DNA from: Comamonadaceae bacterium UBA2334
Lineage (GTDB): Bacteria > Pseudomonadota > Gammaproteobacteria > Burkholderiales > Burkholderiaceae_C
Direction of reading: 5' to 3'
Assembly (NCBI GenBank): GCA_002344885.1
Contig: DDUQ01000045.1
Span: 1 to 16,708, forward strand
DNA: 16,708 nucleotides
Numbering within the stretch: position 1 is the stretch's first letter; the number at the start of each line of letters is the position of its first letter. Position numbers and translations under genes: made by a program. The notes below the pieces were generated by a model. The model did no database searches. It worked only from the letters and a program-made list of their open reading frames with translations, and was not told the origin of the DNA. Positions 7,901 to 14,299 of the stretch are shown piece by piece.

Positions 7901-8538
7901 ACGGGGTACAGGCTGCGCTGGCTGTCGGGGTCGAAGGTGCGGATGCTGTCAATTTCGTCATCGAACAGGTCCACGCGGTAGGGCACCTGGCTGCCCATGG
8001 GGAACAGGTCGATCAGCCCACCCCGCACCGCATACTCACCGGGGCTGACCACTTGGGTCACGTGCTGATAGCCCGCGAGCGTCAGCTGGCCTTTCAGTTT
8101 CGCTTCGTTGAGCTTCTGGCCGGTTTTGAAGTGGAATGTGTAGCCCGCCAGGAACGATGGGGGTGCCAGCCGGTACAGCGCGGTGGTGGCCGGCACGATG
8201 ACCACGTCTGCCCCTTCTTCATGGGTGCCGCCGTGCCCCCGGTTGTGTATGCGCCACAGCGTGGCCAGCCGCTCCGAAATCAAGTCCTGGTGCGGACTGA
8301 AGGTGTCGTAGGGCAGGGTTTCCCAGTCGGGGAACAGCGCGCAGCGCAGGCTGGGCGCGAAAAACGCCAGCTCCACCAGCAGGCGTTGGGCGTCTGTGGC
8401 ATCTGCCGTGAACACGGCGGTGGGGTGGCCCGCGGCCTTTTCGCGTTCGGCCAGTTGTGCCAGCAGCAGGGCATCGGACGAGCCCACAGGGCGGGGCAGG
8501 GAATAGCGTTGGCCAGGGCTCAGTTTGGGGAGTTGCAT
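4981..8538 (-). CDS. mfd: Transcription-repair coupling factor Mfd
   Basis: A 1185-residue cytoplasmic ATP-dependent DNA translocase that pushes stalled RNA polymerase off damaged template and recruits UvrA for nucleotide excision repair. The N-terminal UvrB-like module includes the DWETLPYD segment (71-78). The RNA polymerase interaction domain begins near 510 (VGDPVVHSQHGIG). The RecG-like motor has Walker A GDVGFGKT at 666-673, the DEEH box at 767-770, TATPIPRT at 793-800 and motif VI QLRGRVGRSHHQ at 936-947; the D7 regulatory domain follows. All key motifs are intact. Residues about 389-412 are an AT-rich, palindrome-derived insert lying just before the first strand of domain D3. I chose the ATG at 8538 (MQLPKLSPG); an in-frame GTG at 8559 would add seven residues, and neither has a good Shine-Dalgarno. 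The gene is divergent from ispD. Confidence 0.97.
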   Translation of the reverse strand: MQLPKLSPGQRYSLPRPVGSSDALLLAQLAEREKAAGHPTAVFTADATDAQRLLVELAFFAPSLRCALFPDWETLPYDTFSPHQDLISERLATLWRIHNRGHGGTHEEGADVVIVPATTALYRLAPPSFLAGYTFHFKTGQKLNEAKLKGQLTLAGYQHVTQVVSPGEYAVRGGLIDLFPMGSQVPYRVDLFDDEIDSIRTFDPDSQRSLYPVPEVRLLPGREFPMDDTARGRFRNRWRELLDGDPTKSRIYKDMGAGVATAGIEYYLPLFFEETATVFDYLGPQATVVLHGDVEPAFQRFWQDTRDRYRLIQGDPERPVLPPASLFLDAEQFFARAKPHPQLAMRPAVEDVADSAWVQKLPDLTVVRGADDPLARLKQHMGAQGQPGENNNSIAVSALHTSAGAQFFSNNRVLVLAESDGRRESLLDFLRASALNPPAFDSLTEFLASDEPIGIATAGVTQGFAWVEQAVDFVTETELFNTAPTTRRRKKQEQVSDVEALIKDLSELNVGDPVVHSQHGIGRYQGLINMDLGEKNPDGSPALQEFLHLAYADNATLYVPVSQLQLISRYTGVSADEAPLHKLGSGQWEKAKRKAAEQVRDSAAELLNIYARRAARVGHPFRYSPNDYETFANDFGFEETADQKAAIHAVIQDMISPRPMDRLVCGDVGFGKTEVALRAAFVAVTGGKQVAFLAPTTLLAEQHYQTLVDRFAKWPVKVAEMSRFRSQKEITAAMKGVQDGTVDIVVGTHKLLSEKTQFKDLGLLIIDEEHRFGVRHKEQMKQLRAEVDVLTLTATPIPRTMGMALEGLRDLSVIATAPQRRLAIKTFVRTESQGVIREAVLRELKRGGQVYFLHNEVETIENRRQKLEEFLPEARIAIAHGQMPERELEKVMRDFVAQRFNVLLCSTIIETGIDVPTANTIIMARADKFGLAQLHQLRGRVGRSHHQAYAYLMVPDIDGLTKQAQQRLEAIQAMEELGSGFYLAMHDLEIRGAGEVLGENQSGNMLEVGFQLYNEMLSEAVRCLKAGKEPDLLKPLSAATDINLHAPALLPNDYCGDVHLRLSFYKKLAMAKRNEQIDTLLEEIVDRFGKLPAQAQTLIDVHRLRVLSEPYGVVKVDATPGVIIITFKKDPPVDPMAILQMIQKNKHIKLAGNEKLRIERALPEAKDRAQLVRDVLRGLGNPVGG
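7303..7374. repeat. AT-rich palindromic element inserted in frame in mfd
   Basis: Inside the GC-rich mfd reading frame there is an abrupt AT-rich stretch. It contains a perfect inverted repeat, CAGCGCTT (7329-7336) and AAGCGCTG (7344-7351), around a 7-nt loop, flanked by TTTT/AAAA-type runs. Read on the mfd strand it is translated without stop or frameshift into a peptide containing NNNSIAVSALHTSAG, which is out of character with the surrounding Mfd sequence. The AGCGCTT/AAGCGCT core, next to ATAGCTGT and followed by GGAGC, matches my recollection of a short dispersed repeat common between genes in Comamonadaceae genomes; that identification is from memory. No second copy is visible in this window. 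Confidence 0.7.
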
Positions 8539-8718
8539 GAGGCGCGGAGAAGAGGGCACGCGAGCAATATGCCGGGGCAGGACAAAAACGCGAATACCCC
8601 ACGCCGTAAGGAGTGGGGTCGGTTAGCACTGATTTTAATGATGCAGATTGATTCGGCCACGATTCGGATCATCGATACGGATAATCCGGTCTTTGTCGCT
8701 TGTCATCCGTTTGCCGTC
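8539..8718. promoter_or_regulatory. Divergent mfd / ispD intergenic region
   Basis: This 180-bp region must hold the promoters of both mfd (minus) and ispD (plus). It is markedly AT-richer between about 8630 and 8700. It contains a perfect 11-bp palindrome CGGATAATCCG (8678-8688), with another CGGAT at 8665-8669 in direct orientation, which could be an operator or simply chance. A plus-strand TTGATT at 8648-8653 might be a -35, but no good -10 sits at the right distance. Individual promoter elements are therefore not assigned. Confidence 0.4.
8596..8619. other. Stem-loop with AAGGAG at its 3' stem base, between mfd and ispD
   Basis: ACCCCAC (8596-8602) and GTGGGGT (8613-8619) form a perfect 7-bp stem around a 10-nt loop. 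On the plus strand the loop and first stem base contain AAGGAG (8608-8613), a good Shine-Dalgarno core, but the first ATG in the ispD frame is about 25 nt further on, too far for normal use. On the minus strand the stem is followed at some distance by a run of five T, so it is a poor intrinsic terminator. Its role is open. Confidence 0.45.
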
Positions 8719-9510
8719 ATGTCCCGTCCCATCAGTTCGTCTGCCGCTTTGCATCTGAATACCCATGCACGGGTATGGGGGGTGGTGCCGTGTGGCGGCA
8801 CGGGCTCGCGTGCAGGTGGCGATGTGCCCAAGCAGTACCGGCCAGTGGCTGGGCTGCCGATGGTGGCACACACGCTATCCGCACTGGCAGAGGTGTCGAG
8901 CATTGGTGGTTTGTTGCTGGCGGTTGCCCCTGGTGACGAGTGGCACAAGCGCCAGATGGAAGGTTTGTCACCGGGTGGCTTGGCTCAGTTGCCAGCCGTC
9001 GCCCGGCGTGGCTCTGCATGGCTGCGGGCCATGCCTGTGGCAGGTGAAAGCCGTGCCCACACGGTCTACAACAGTTTGCAGACCTGGCGGTCCTGGGGTG
9101 CTGACGAACGCGACTGGGTGCTGGTGCATGACGCTGCCCGCTGTTTGGCCGCTCCAGCACTAATCTACACACTCATCGACGCTTGCCTCGCTGACCCGGT
9201 TGGTGGATTGCTGGCATTGCCGCTGCCAGACACCCTGAAGCAAGGTGTGCACAACCGTGCCAGCGTCACGGTGTTGCGGGAAGACAAATGGCTGGCCCAA
9301 ACGCCACAGATGTTCAGGCTGGGTGAACTGTTGTATGCCATGGAGGCCGCCAAACGCAGCAACTTTGCCCAGATCACGGACGAAGCCAGCGCCATGGAAA
9401 TTCAGGGTCAGATGCCGCTGCTGGTACAAGGCTCGGCTGACAATTTCAAGGTGACTTACCCCACCGACTTTGCTTTGGCGCAGGCCGTCATCAGGAGCCG
9501 AACCGCATGA
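8719..9510 (+). CDS. ispD: 2-C-methyl-D-erythritol 4-phosphate cytidylyltransferase IspD
   Basis: A 263-residue cytoplasmic enzyme of the MEP pathway that couples CTP to 2-C-methyl-D-erythritol 4-phosphate, giving CDP-ME. The CTP-binding loop is VVPCGGTGSRAGGDVPKQY (22-40), with Arg31 and Lys38 in the expected catalytic places; the usual AAG is CGG here. The VHDAARC motif (136-142) supplies the metal/CTP contact Asp138. LPDTLKQ (169-175), QTPQMF (194-199), TDEASAME (220-227) and NFKVTYP (242-248) are all recognisable. It is slightly longer than the typical 230-240 residues, through an N-terminal leader and an enlarged loop near 85-110. The ATG at 8719 is chosen because it leaves only about 18 residues before the first strand; in-frame ATGs at 8638 and 8641 are possible, and none has a clear ribosome binding site. 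It overlaps ispF by ATGA. Confidence 0.95.
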   Translation: MSRPISSSAALHLNTHARVWGVVPCGGTGSRAGGDVPKQYRPVAGLPMVAHTLSALAEVSSIGGLLLAVAPGDEWHKRQMEGLSPGGLAQLPAVARRGSAWLRAMPVAGESRAHTVYNSLQTWRSWGADERDWVLVHDAARCLAAPALIYTLIDACLADPVGGLLALPLPDTLKQGVHNRASVTVLREDKWLAQTPQMFRLGELLYAMEAAKRSNFAQITDEASAMEIQGQMPLLVQGSADNFKVTYPTDFALAQAVIRSRTA

Positions 9511-10070
9511 CCACACACACGACAGACGTCTTCTCAGCGTCGACAACAGACGGAAAACAAGCTGTCCAGCCCATGCGCCCGGCGTTCAGGGTGGGGGAGG
9601 GGTGGGACTGTCATGCCCTGGTGCCTGGGCGTGTGCTGATGCTCGGTGGTGTGCCCATCGCACACACGCATGGTTTGCTGGGGCATTCCGATGCCGACGT
9701 TTTGCTGCATGCGGTGACCGATGCCTTGCTCGGCGGGGCAGGCCTGGGTGACATCGGCAGGCATTTTCCGGACACCGACCCTCGGTTCAAAGGTGCCGAT
9801 TCGGGCGTTCTGTTGCAGGAGGCCATCTCACGCGTGCGCGCCTCTGGCTACGACTTGCTGAATGTGGATTGCACCGTGGTGGCGCAAGCCCCCAAGCTGG
9901 CTGGTTACATGGCCAGCATGGTTCAACGCATGGCTGACCTGATGGGCGTCCACCCCAACTGTGTGAACGTGAAGGCAAAAACGGCCGAGCGGCTGGGACC
10001 GGTTGGCCAGGGCTTGAGCATGGAAGCCAGAGCGGTGGTGTTGCTGTCAGCCCATGCGGAAGGCGCTTGA
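9507..10070 (+). CDS. ispF: 2-C-methyl-D-erythritol 2,4-cyclodiphosphate synthase IspF
   Basis: A 187-residue MEP-pathway enzyme that cyclises CDP-ME 2-phosphate to MEcPP with release of CMP; the family is a trimer with Zn at the active site. The Zn ligands Asp34 and His36 (GWDCHAL) and His68 (GHSDADVLLHA) are present, as are the HFPDTD segment (87-92) and TAERLG (159-164), which contacts the substrate diphosphate. The start at 9507 is favoured by its ATGA overlap with ispD. This gives a tail of about 22 residues before the conserved core, so the in-frame ATG at 9573 (MRPAFRVGEG), yielding 165 residues as in most homologues, is a real alternative. The two genes form a tight ispDF unit; the 3' end runs 24 bp into the oppositely oriented envZ. 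Confidence 0.96.
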   Translation: MTTHTTDVFSASTTDGKQAVQPMRPAFRVGEGWDCHALVPGRVLMLGGVPIAHTHGLLGHSDADVLLHAVTDALLGGAGLGDIGRHFPDTDPRFKGADSGVLLQEAISRVRASGYDLLNVDCTVVAQAPKLAGYMASMVQRMADLMGVHPNCVNVKAKTAERLGPVGQGLSMEARAVVLLSAHAEGA

Positions 10071-11447
10071 TTTACGCAGGCTGATCAGCACGAACAGACC
10101 CGACCCGCCGATTTGGGTGGCTTGCATAGCGGTTGGTGTCAACCACTCGGCGGGTGTCGGGCTGTGCAAGGCCAGTTTGCCTCCCATGCGCGCCAACATT
10201 TTTTCAACCACTGCCAACCCCAATCCGGCACCCGATGCCTGGCTGCGTGCGGCATCAGCCCGGAAAAAGGGCTGAGTGAGGCGAGCCAGGGTCGGACCAT
10301 CGACGCCCGGACCGTTGTCGCCTATGCCCAGGTGCACCCAATCGCGATCTGTTTTGACCTGAATGTGAACGTCCGCAGCATCTCTGCCGGGCGTGGTGCC
10401 GTAGCGGCCAGCGTTCTCCAGCACGTTTTGGCACACACGGAAGAGGTCAACCGGATCTGCCATCACCCAGACGGGACCATCCAGAGGGGCCAGTGTGAGT
10501 CGAACTTTGAACAGGTTTGCGGTTGGTTGCCGCAGGGAGCTCAGCAACTCGCCCAACTCGACTTGGCCAGTGGTTTGTTGCCCGGGGCGGGCATAGTCCA
10601 TGAACTTGGCAATGATGGCTTCAACCTGGCCAATGTCGTTGCTCATGTTCTGCAAAGCGTCTTGATCTGGGACGCTGAGCTCAGCCTCCAGCCGCAAACG
10701 CGCAAGCGGGGTGCGCAAATCGTGTGAGATGCCTGCCAGCATGAGCGCTCGGTCGCGTTCGATTTGTGCCAACTGGTTCGCCATCTGGTTGAACCCGATG
10801 TTCACATCACGCACTTCTGTCGTGGCCACTGTTTCGTCCAGACGGGTCTCGCTGAACTTGCCGTCACGGATGTGTGCCGTGGCTTGTGACAGGCTGCGCA
10901 ACGGCTGGTTGATCAGTTGGGCAATGGCGGCCGCACCTGCCAGTGACAAGGCGGCTGCAATGGCCATCCAGATGACCCAGGTGCTGCCATGTATGGTGTT
11001 GACACGTCCCGGGTCCAGCAGCAACCAGTAGGTGTCTTTGCCCATGGTGAAGGCGATCCAAAGCCCTGACTCGCCATTGACCTCGCGGGCCACGATAGTG
11101 TCGCTACCCAGCGTCTCCGACAACGCATCGGCCACTCGGCGTGCAAAGGGGTTGGTGCTGAAGCCCGAGAAGCTGTCGCCAGGCTCACGCGGAGCGATGC
11201 TCATGCGCTCTTCATCGGCCAGGGTCTTGAGCAACGATACGCGGGAAATCGGGTCTGCGTGTTGTAGCGCTACACGGGTGAGATTGACCAGTGACGCTAT
11301 CTGGCGTGCACTTTGGACGGCCTGTGGTTCGAACTCAAGTGACCTGAACGTTTGCACCCACGCCAGCAGGCAGACGGCGAGCAGCAAGACAAGGGAAAGG
11401 AAAGTTCGCCAGAACAGGCTCAGACGAGGCATCATGCGGCGCGGCAT
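10047..11447 (-). CDS. envZ: EnvZ-type sensor histidine kinase
   Basis: A 466-residue inner-membrane histidine kinase that phosphorylates the OmpR-type regulator encoded just upstream. Transmembrane segments are at about 12-31 and 156-178, enclosing a periplasmic sensor loop of roughly 125 residues. A HAMP domain follows (about 180-232). The phosphoacceptor His242 lies in GISHDLRTPLARLRLE, the HDLRTP form shared with EnvZ. The ATPase domain shows the N box with Asn345 (NVLENAGRYG), the G1 box DNGPGVD (377-383) and the G2 box GAGLGLAVV (406-414). Its C-terminus is a little longer than usual, with an extra loop at about 432-447 before the last strand. The gene starts 19 bp after the ompR stop with no clear Shine-Dalgarno; ATGs at codons 5 and 6 are alternatives. 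Assignment as EnvZ rests mainly on its OmpR partner. The stop lies inside the end of ispF on the other strand. Confidence 0.88.
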   Translation of the reverse strand: MPRRMMPRLSLFWRTFLSLVLLLAVCLLAWVQTFRSLEFEPQAVQSARQIASLVNLTRVALQHADPISRVSLLKTLADEERMSIAPREPGDSFSGFSTNPFARRVADALSETLGSDTIVAREVNGESGLWIAFTMGKDTYWLLLDPGRVNTIHGSTWVIWMAIAAALSLAGAAAIAQLINQPLRSLSQATAHIRDGKFSETRLDETVATTEVRDVNIGFNQMANQLAQIERDRALMLAGISHDLRTPLARLRLEAELSVPDQDALQNMSNDIGQVEAIIAKFMDYARPGQQTTGQVELGELLSSLRQPTANLFKVRLTLAPLDGPVWVMADPVDLFRVCQNVLENAGRYGTTPGRDAADVHIQVKTDRDWVHLGIGDNGPGVDGPTLARLTQPFFRADAARSQASGAGLGLAVVEKMLARMGGKLALHSPTPAEWLTPTAMQATQIGGSGLFVLISLRKSSAFRMG

Positions 11448-11466
11448 CGGTGCGGTTCACCGTGTA

Positions 11467-12207
11467 TCAGGCTTTGTCGTCGGGTATGAACACGTACCCC
11501 ACACCCCACACCGTCTGGATGTGGTGAGGGTTGCCCGGATCGGTCTCGATGAGTTTGCGCAAGCGGCTGACTTGAACGTCCAGGCTTCGGTCATAGGCTT
11601 CCAGTTCACGGCCGCGCGCCAATTGGGCGAGGCGCTCGCGTGTCAAGGGGACGCGAGGGTGACGCACCAAAGCCTTGAGCATCGCGAACTCACCGGTGGT
11701 CAGTGTGATGTCTTCGTTGTTTTTGCGCAGTTTGCGTTGGCCCAGGTCAAGCTCGAATGCGCCAAACACCGCCACGCCCTCGTCGGCGGCAGGGCCGCCT
11801 GGCAGCTCGGTCGGAGGACGGCGGCGCAACACCGCATGGATACGCGCCAGCAGTTCGCGTGGGTTGAATGGCTTGGGCAGATAGTCATCAGCCCCCACTT
11901 CCAAGCCGATGATTCTGTCTGTTTCGTCCCCTTTTGCGGTCAGCATGATGATGGGGGTGCGCTCACCCGCTGCGCGCAGTCTTTTGCATATCGAGAGGCC
12001 GTCCTCGCCGGGCATCATCAAGTCGAGGATGATGAGGTCAACCCCTTCGCGCTGCATCACCTTGTTCATGGCAACGCCACCATCGGCCACGATGGCCACA
12101 AAGCCTTGCTGCGTCAGGTAGCGGCGCAGGAGGTCTCGAATCCGTTCATCGTCATCGACAATCAGGATCTTGTCTGCACGCATGGGTGCGGTGGGCGAAG
12201 TGGTCAT
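11467..12207 (-). CDS. ompR: OmpR-family response regulator
   Basis: A 246-residue DNA-binding response regulator. The receiver domain (about 12-128) has the acidic pocket at residues 18-20 (VDDDE), the phosphoacceptor Asp62 (LIILDLMMPGEDG), the switch Thr90 (LTAKGD) and Lys112 (PKPF). The winged-helix output domain (about 145-243) ends with VWGVGYVFIPD, nearly the same as the end of enterobacterial OmpR, which supports OmpR rather than another member of the subfamily. In enterobacteria OmpR controls porins and other envelope genes in response to osmolarity and pH; the targets here are unknown. It is the first gene of an ompR-envZ unit. The ATG at 12207 gives a short leader; ATG at 12183 (MRADKILIVDDD) is a plausible alternative and neither start has a strong ribosome binding site. 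Confidence 0.93.
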   Translation of the reverse strand: MTTSPTAPMRADKILIVDDDERIRDLLRRYLTQQGFVAIVADGGVAMNKVMQREGVDLIILDLMMPGEDGLSICKRLRAAGERTPIIMLTAKGDETDRIIGLEVGADDYLPKPFNPRELLARIHAVLRRRPPTELPGGPAADEGVAVFGAFELDLGQRKLRKNNEDITLTTGEFAMLKALVRHPRVPLTRERLAQLARGRELEAYDRSLDVQVSRLRKLIETDPGNPHHIQTVWGVGYVFIPDDKA

Positions 12208-12429
12208 GTGGGCGTTGGAAGGAGTGAGCCGGCAAAACCCCCGGCAGGCGCAGCCATTCTGGAGCTATAAACCGCATGGGCCACTCGCATGCCCAACGCA
12301 CACCCTCCGAATGGACACATCCGCTTACAGATCGCACCTCGCCGCTACGCAGGGAAGAATCTGTCCCCTTTCACGTCGGGCCGTATTTGCGAAATATCTC
12401 CAACCGGAAGGGCACACAAGCAGTTTGCT
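12208..12429. promoter_or_regulatory. 222-bp region upstream of ompR and downstream of bdhA
   Basis: This gap should contain the minus-strand promoter and leader of ompR. I see two short inverted repeats: GCCGG (12228-12232) with CCGGC (12241-12245), about 20 bp in front of the ompR start, and TGGGC with GCCCA around 12279-12297. A TTTATAG stretch on the minus strand near 12264-12271 resembles a -10 box, without a convincing -35. No coding potential or clear terminator for bdhA was found. Confidence 0.35.
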
Positions 12430-13200
12430 TTACTGTGCGGTCCAGCCACCGTCCATTTGCCAAGCCACGCCACGCACGTTGTTGGCTGCGGGTGAGCAGA
12501 AAAACACAGCAAGTTCACCAAGCTCTTCAGGTGTGGTGAATTGCAGGGACGGTTCTTTTTCAGCCAGCAATTGACGCTTGGCCTCTTCGTTCGTCAAACC
12601 ACCCGCAGCTGCCTTGGCGTCTACCTGCTTCTGAACCAATGGGGTCAGCACCCAACCCGGGCAAATGGCGTTGCATGTCACGCCAGTGGTGGCATTTTCC
12701 AGAGCTGTGACCTTGGTCAGACCGACGATCCCGTGTTTGGCTGCCACATAGGCGGATTTTTGGGCAGATGCCACCAGGCCATGGACCGATGCCACATTGA
12801 TGATGCGGCCCCAGCCGGCTGCCTGCATGGCTGGCAACGCCAGTCGGGTGGTGTGAAAGGCGCTGCTCAGGTTGATGGCAATGACAGCATCCCAACGCTC
12901 CACCGGAAAACTCTCCACGGGTGCCACGTGCTGGATGCCCGCGTTGTTGACCAGCACGTCCACGCGGCCAAATTCAGCAGCTGCAGCGGACATCATGGCT
13001 TCAATGTCTGCGGGTTTGCTCATGTCTGCACCGTGGTAGCCCACCTTGACACCCAGCGCTGCAACCTCTGCCTTGGCAGACTCGACATCGCCAAAACCAT
13101 TCAACATGATGTTGGCACCCTGGCGTGCCAGTGCCTTGGCAATGCCCAGACCGATGCCGCTGGTTGACCCGGTGACCAGCGCAGTTTTGTTGTTCAACAT
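12430..13200 (-). CDS. bdhA: 3-hydroxybutyrate dehydrogenase (short-chain dehydrogenase family)
   Basis: A 256-residue cytoplasmic NAD-dependent enzyme that interconverts (R)-3-hydroxybutyrate and acetoacetate, the step that follows depolymerisation of polyhydroxybutyrate. It has the classical SDR cofactor loop TGSTSGIGLGIA (10-21) and NNAG (85-88), and the catalytic Ser138, Tyr151 and Lys155 (YVAAK). Sequence blocks characteristic of bacterial 3-hydroxybutyrate dehydrogenases are conserved: NNAGIQHVAP, INLSSAFHTTRLALP, NVASVHGLVAS, TCNAICPGWVLTPLV and RGVAWQMDGGW. The ATG at 13200 is chosen because GGAG lies 6 nt upstream and the first strand begins at once; open frame continues upstream to 13308 but is not expected to be translated. 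It is divergent from the alpha/beta hydrolase. An ordinary ketoacyl reductase is a less likely alternative given the specific motifs. Confidence 0.93.
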   Translation of the reverse strand: MLNNKTALVTGSTSGIGLGIAKALARQGANIMLNGFGDVESAKAEVAALGVKVGYHGADMSKPADIEAMMSAAAAEFGRVDVLVNNAGIQHVAPVESFPVERWDAVIAINLSSAFHTTRLALPAMQAAGWGRIINVASVHGLVASAQKSAYVAAKHGIVGLTKVTALENATTGVTCNAICPGWVLTPLVQKQVDAKAAAGGLTNEEAKRQLLAEKEPSLQFTTPEELGELAVFFCSPAANNVRGVAWQMDGGWTAQ

Positions 13201-13206
13201 GAGGTT

Positions 13207-13210
13207 CTCC
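13207..13210 (-). promoter_or_regulatory. Ribosome binding site deciding the bdhA start
   Basis: GGAG on the minus strand, 6 nt in front of the ATG at 13200. The alternative in-frame ATG at 13218 has no such element, so this site fixes the shorter start. Confidence 0.7.
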
Positions 13211-13330
13211 GATTCCATTACGATTTGACGATTAAATTTGAAAGCTGTACTTGCGTGCGAGCTTCGCTGCATTATCTCGGATGCGGTGTTGCAGTCTGGA
13301 ACTCGCAAACATGTTCGCAGTCACTTTGCC
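13211..13330. promoter_or_regulatory. Divergent bdhA / hydrolase-relA promoter region
   Basis: The promoters for bdhA (minus) and for the hydrolase-relA unit (plus) should lie here. On the plus strand TTGACG (13225-13230) is a good -35, with TACTTG (13248-13253) 17 bp on as a weak -10. On the minus strand GATAAT (about 13274-13279) could serve as a -10 for bdhA, with a poor TTCCAG-like -35 at 19 bp spacing. An AACATGTT palindrome lies near 13307-13314. All are by eye and tentative. Confidence 0.3.
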
Positions 13331-14299
13331 ATGACATACCAACCTGTGCTTCGTTATGTGGATTGTGTGAGTCCACCTTTTCAGACTGTTGACGCATCGC
13401 ATGGCATGTCCACGGTTTCGGCCGATGTCAACACCAGCTCACCGGAGGACATGCACCGGCGCATGGCGTATTGGGATTGGTCCTCTGCTTCCGGGAACGA
13501 ACAGCATGTTGTGATTTGTGTCCACGGGCTCAGCAGACAGTCGCGGGACTTTGATGTACTGGCCTCTGCTTTGCGGCGGGATGTCCGGGTGATTTGCCCC
13601 GATGTGGCAGGGCGCGGACACAGCGACTGGCTGCAGGATCCGATGGCATACCAGTTGCCCACATACGTTCAGGACATGGTGGCCCTGATTTCCCAGTTGC
13701 GAGAGCAGGGCGTACACACCATTGACTGGGTCGGTACCAGCATGGGCGGGTTGATTGGTGTCGTTGTGGCTGCACAGCCCGAACTGAACATTCGTCGCCT
13801 GGTGCTGAATGATGTTGGGCCCACCATCGAAGCAGCGGCGTTGCTGCGCATTGGGTGTTACCTGGGCAAAGACATCGAATTTCAGGACATGGGTGCGGCA
13901 GCTTCCTATCTGTGGGAAATTTCTCGGACGTTTGGGCCCCATTCCGAGCAGGAATGGTTGGACCTGTCCGCCCCCATGTTGCGCGAAAAAGGCGACAAAC
14001 TCATCTTGCATTACGACCCCAAGATTGCGGTGCCCTTCAGGGCGTTGACGGCGGAGTCTGCCCAAGCTGTCGCCGAGCACAGCCAGGCGGCGTTCTGGGG
14101 GCTGTATGAATGCATCCAATCGCCCACCTTGCTGCTGCGCGGTGCCGAGTCCGATTTGCTGAGCCGCGCTACTGCCCAAAGGATGACCGAAGCCGGGCCA
14201 TGTGCAACATGCGTTGAATTTGCAGGGGTGGGCCATGCACCTACGCTGGTCAGCCCGGATCAGGTCGATTTGGTGGCGACCTATTTGCTGGCAGCGTGA
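13331..14299 (+). CDS. Alpha/beta hydrolase
   Basis: A 322-residue protein with an alpha/beta hydrolase fold and a complete serine-hydrolase triad: the nucleophile Ser137 in GTSMGG, an acid at about Asp275 in RGAESD, and His302 in GVGHAP. The oxyanion-hole strand is ICVHGLSRQ, followed by PDVAGRGHSDW. No signal peptide is seen, so it is probably cytoplasmic. The substrate cannot be predicted. The ATG at 13331 is chosen because it keeps the RYVDC segment I associate with related proteins; ATGs at 13406, 13451 and 13463 lie before the conserved core, and a GGAGG just before 13451 leaves some doubt. The stop overlaps the relA start (TGATG), so the hydrolase and relA are translationally coupled, and any link to the stringent response is only by context. 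Confidence 0.85.
   Translation: MTYQPVLRYVDCVSPPFQTVDASHGMSTVSADVNTSSPEDMHRRMAYWDWSSASGNEQHVVICVHGLSRQSRDFDVLASALRRDVRVICPDVAGRGHSDWLQDPMAYQLPTYVQDMVALISQLREQGVHTIDWVGTSMGGLIGVVVAAQPELNIRRLVLNDVGPTIEAAALLRIGCYLGKDIEFQDMGAAASYLWEISRTFGPHSEQEWLDLSAPMLREKGDKLILHYDPKIAVPFRALTAESAQAVAEHSQAAFWGLYECIQSPTLLLRGAESDLLSRATAQRMTEAGPCATCVEFAGVGHAPTLVSPDQVDLVATYLLAA

Noticed and set aside
10047..10160. Extra C-terminal loop of the histidine kinase as a possible insertion.
   Set aside because: The last strand of the ATPase domain is still recognisable after it, composition is normal and no repeat or palindrome is present; ordinary length variation.
11263..11274. Perfect 12-bp palindrome TGTAGCGCTACA inside envZ, as a second copy of the mfd palindromic element.
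   Set aside because: It shares only AGCGCT with the mfd element, has no loop or AT-rich flanks and sits in normal-looking coding sequence.
11032..12270. Long plus-strand open frame opposite envZ and ompR.
   Set aside because: Antisense shadow of two genes with all catalytic motifs; no domain recognised.
12428..12441. Short AAGCA/TGCTT inverted repeat near the bdhA stop as a terminator.
   Set aside because: A 5-bp AT-rich stem without a following T-run; too weak to call.
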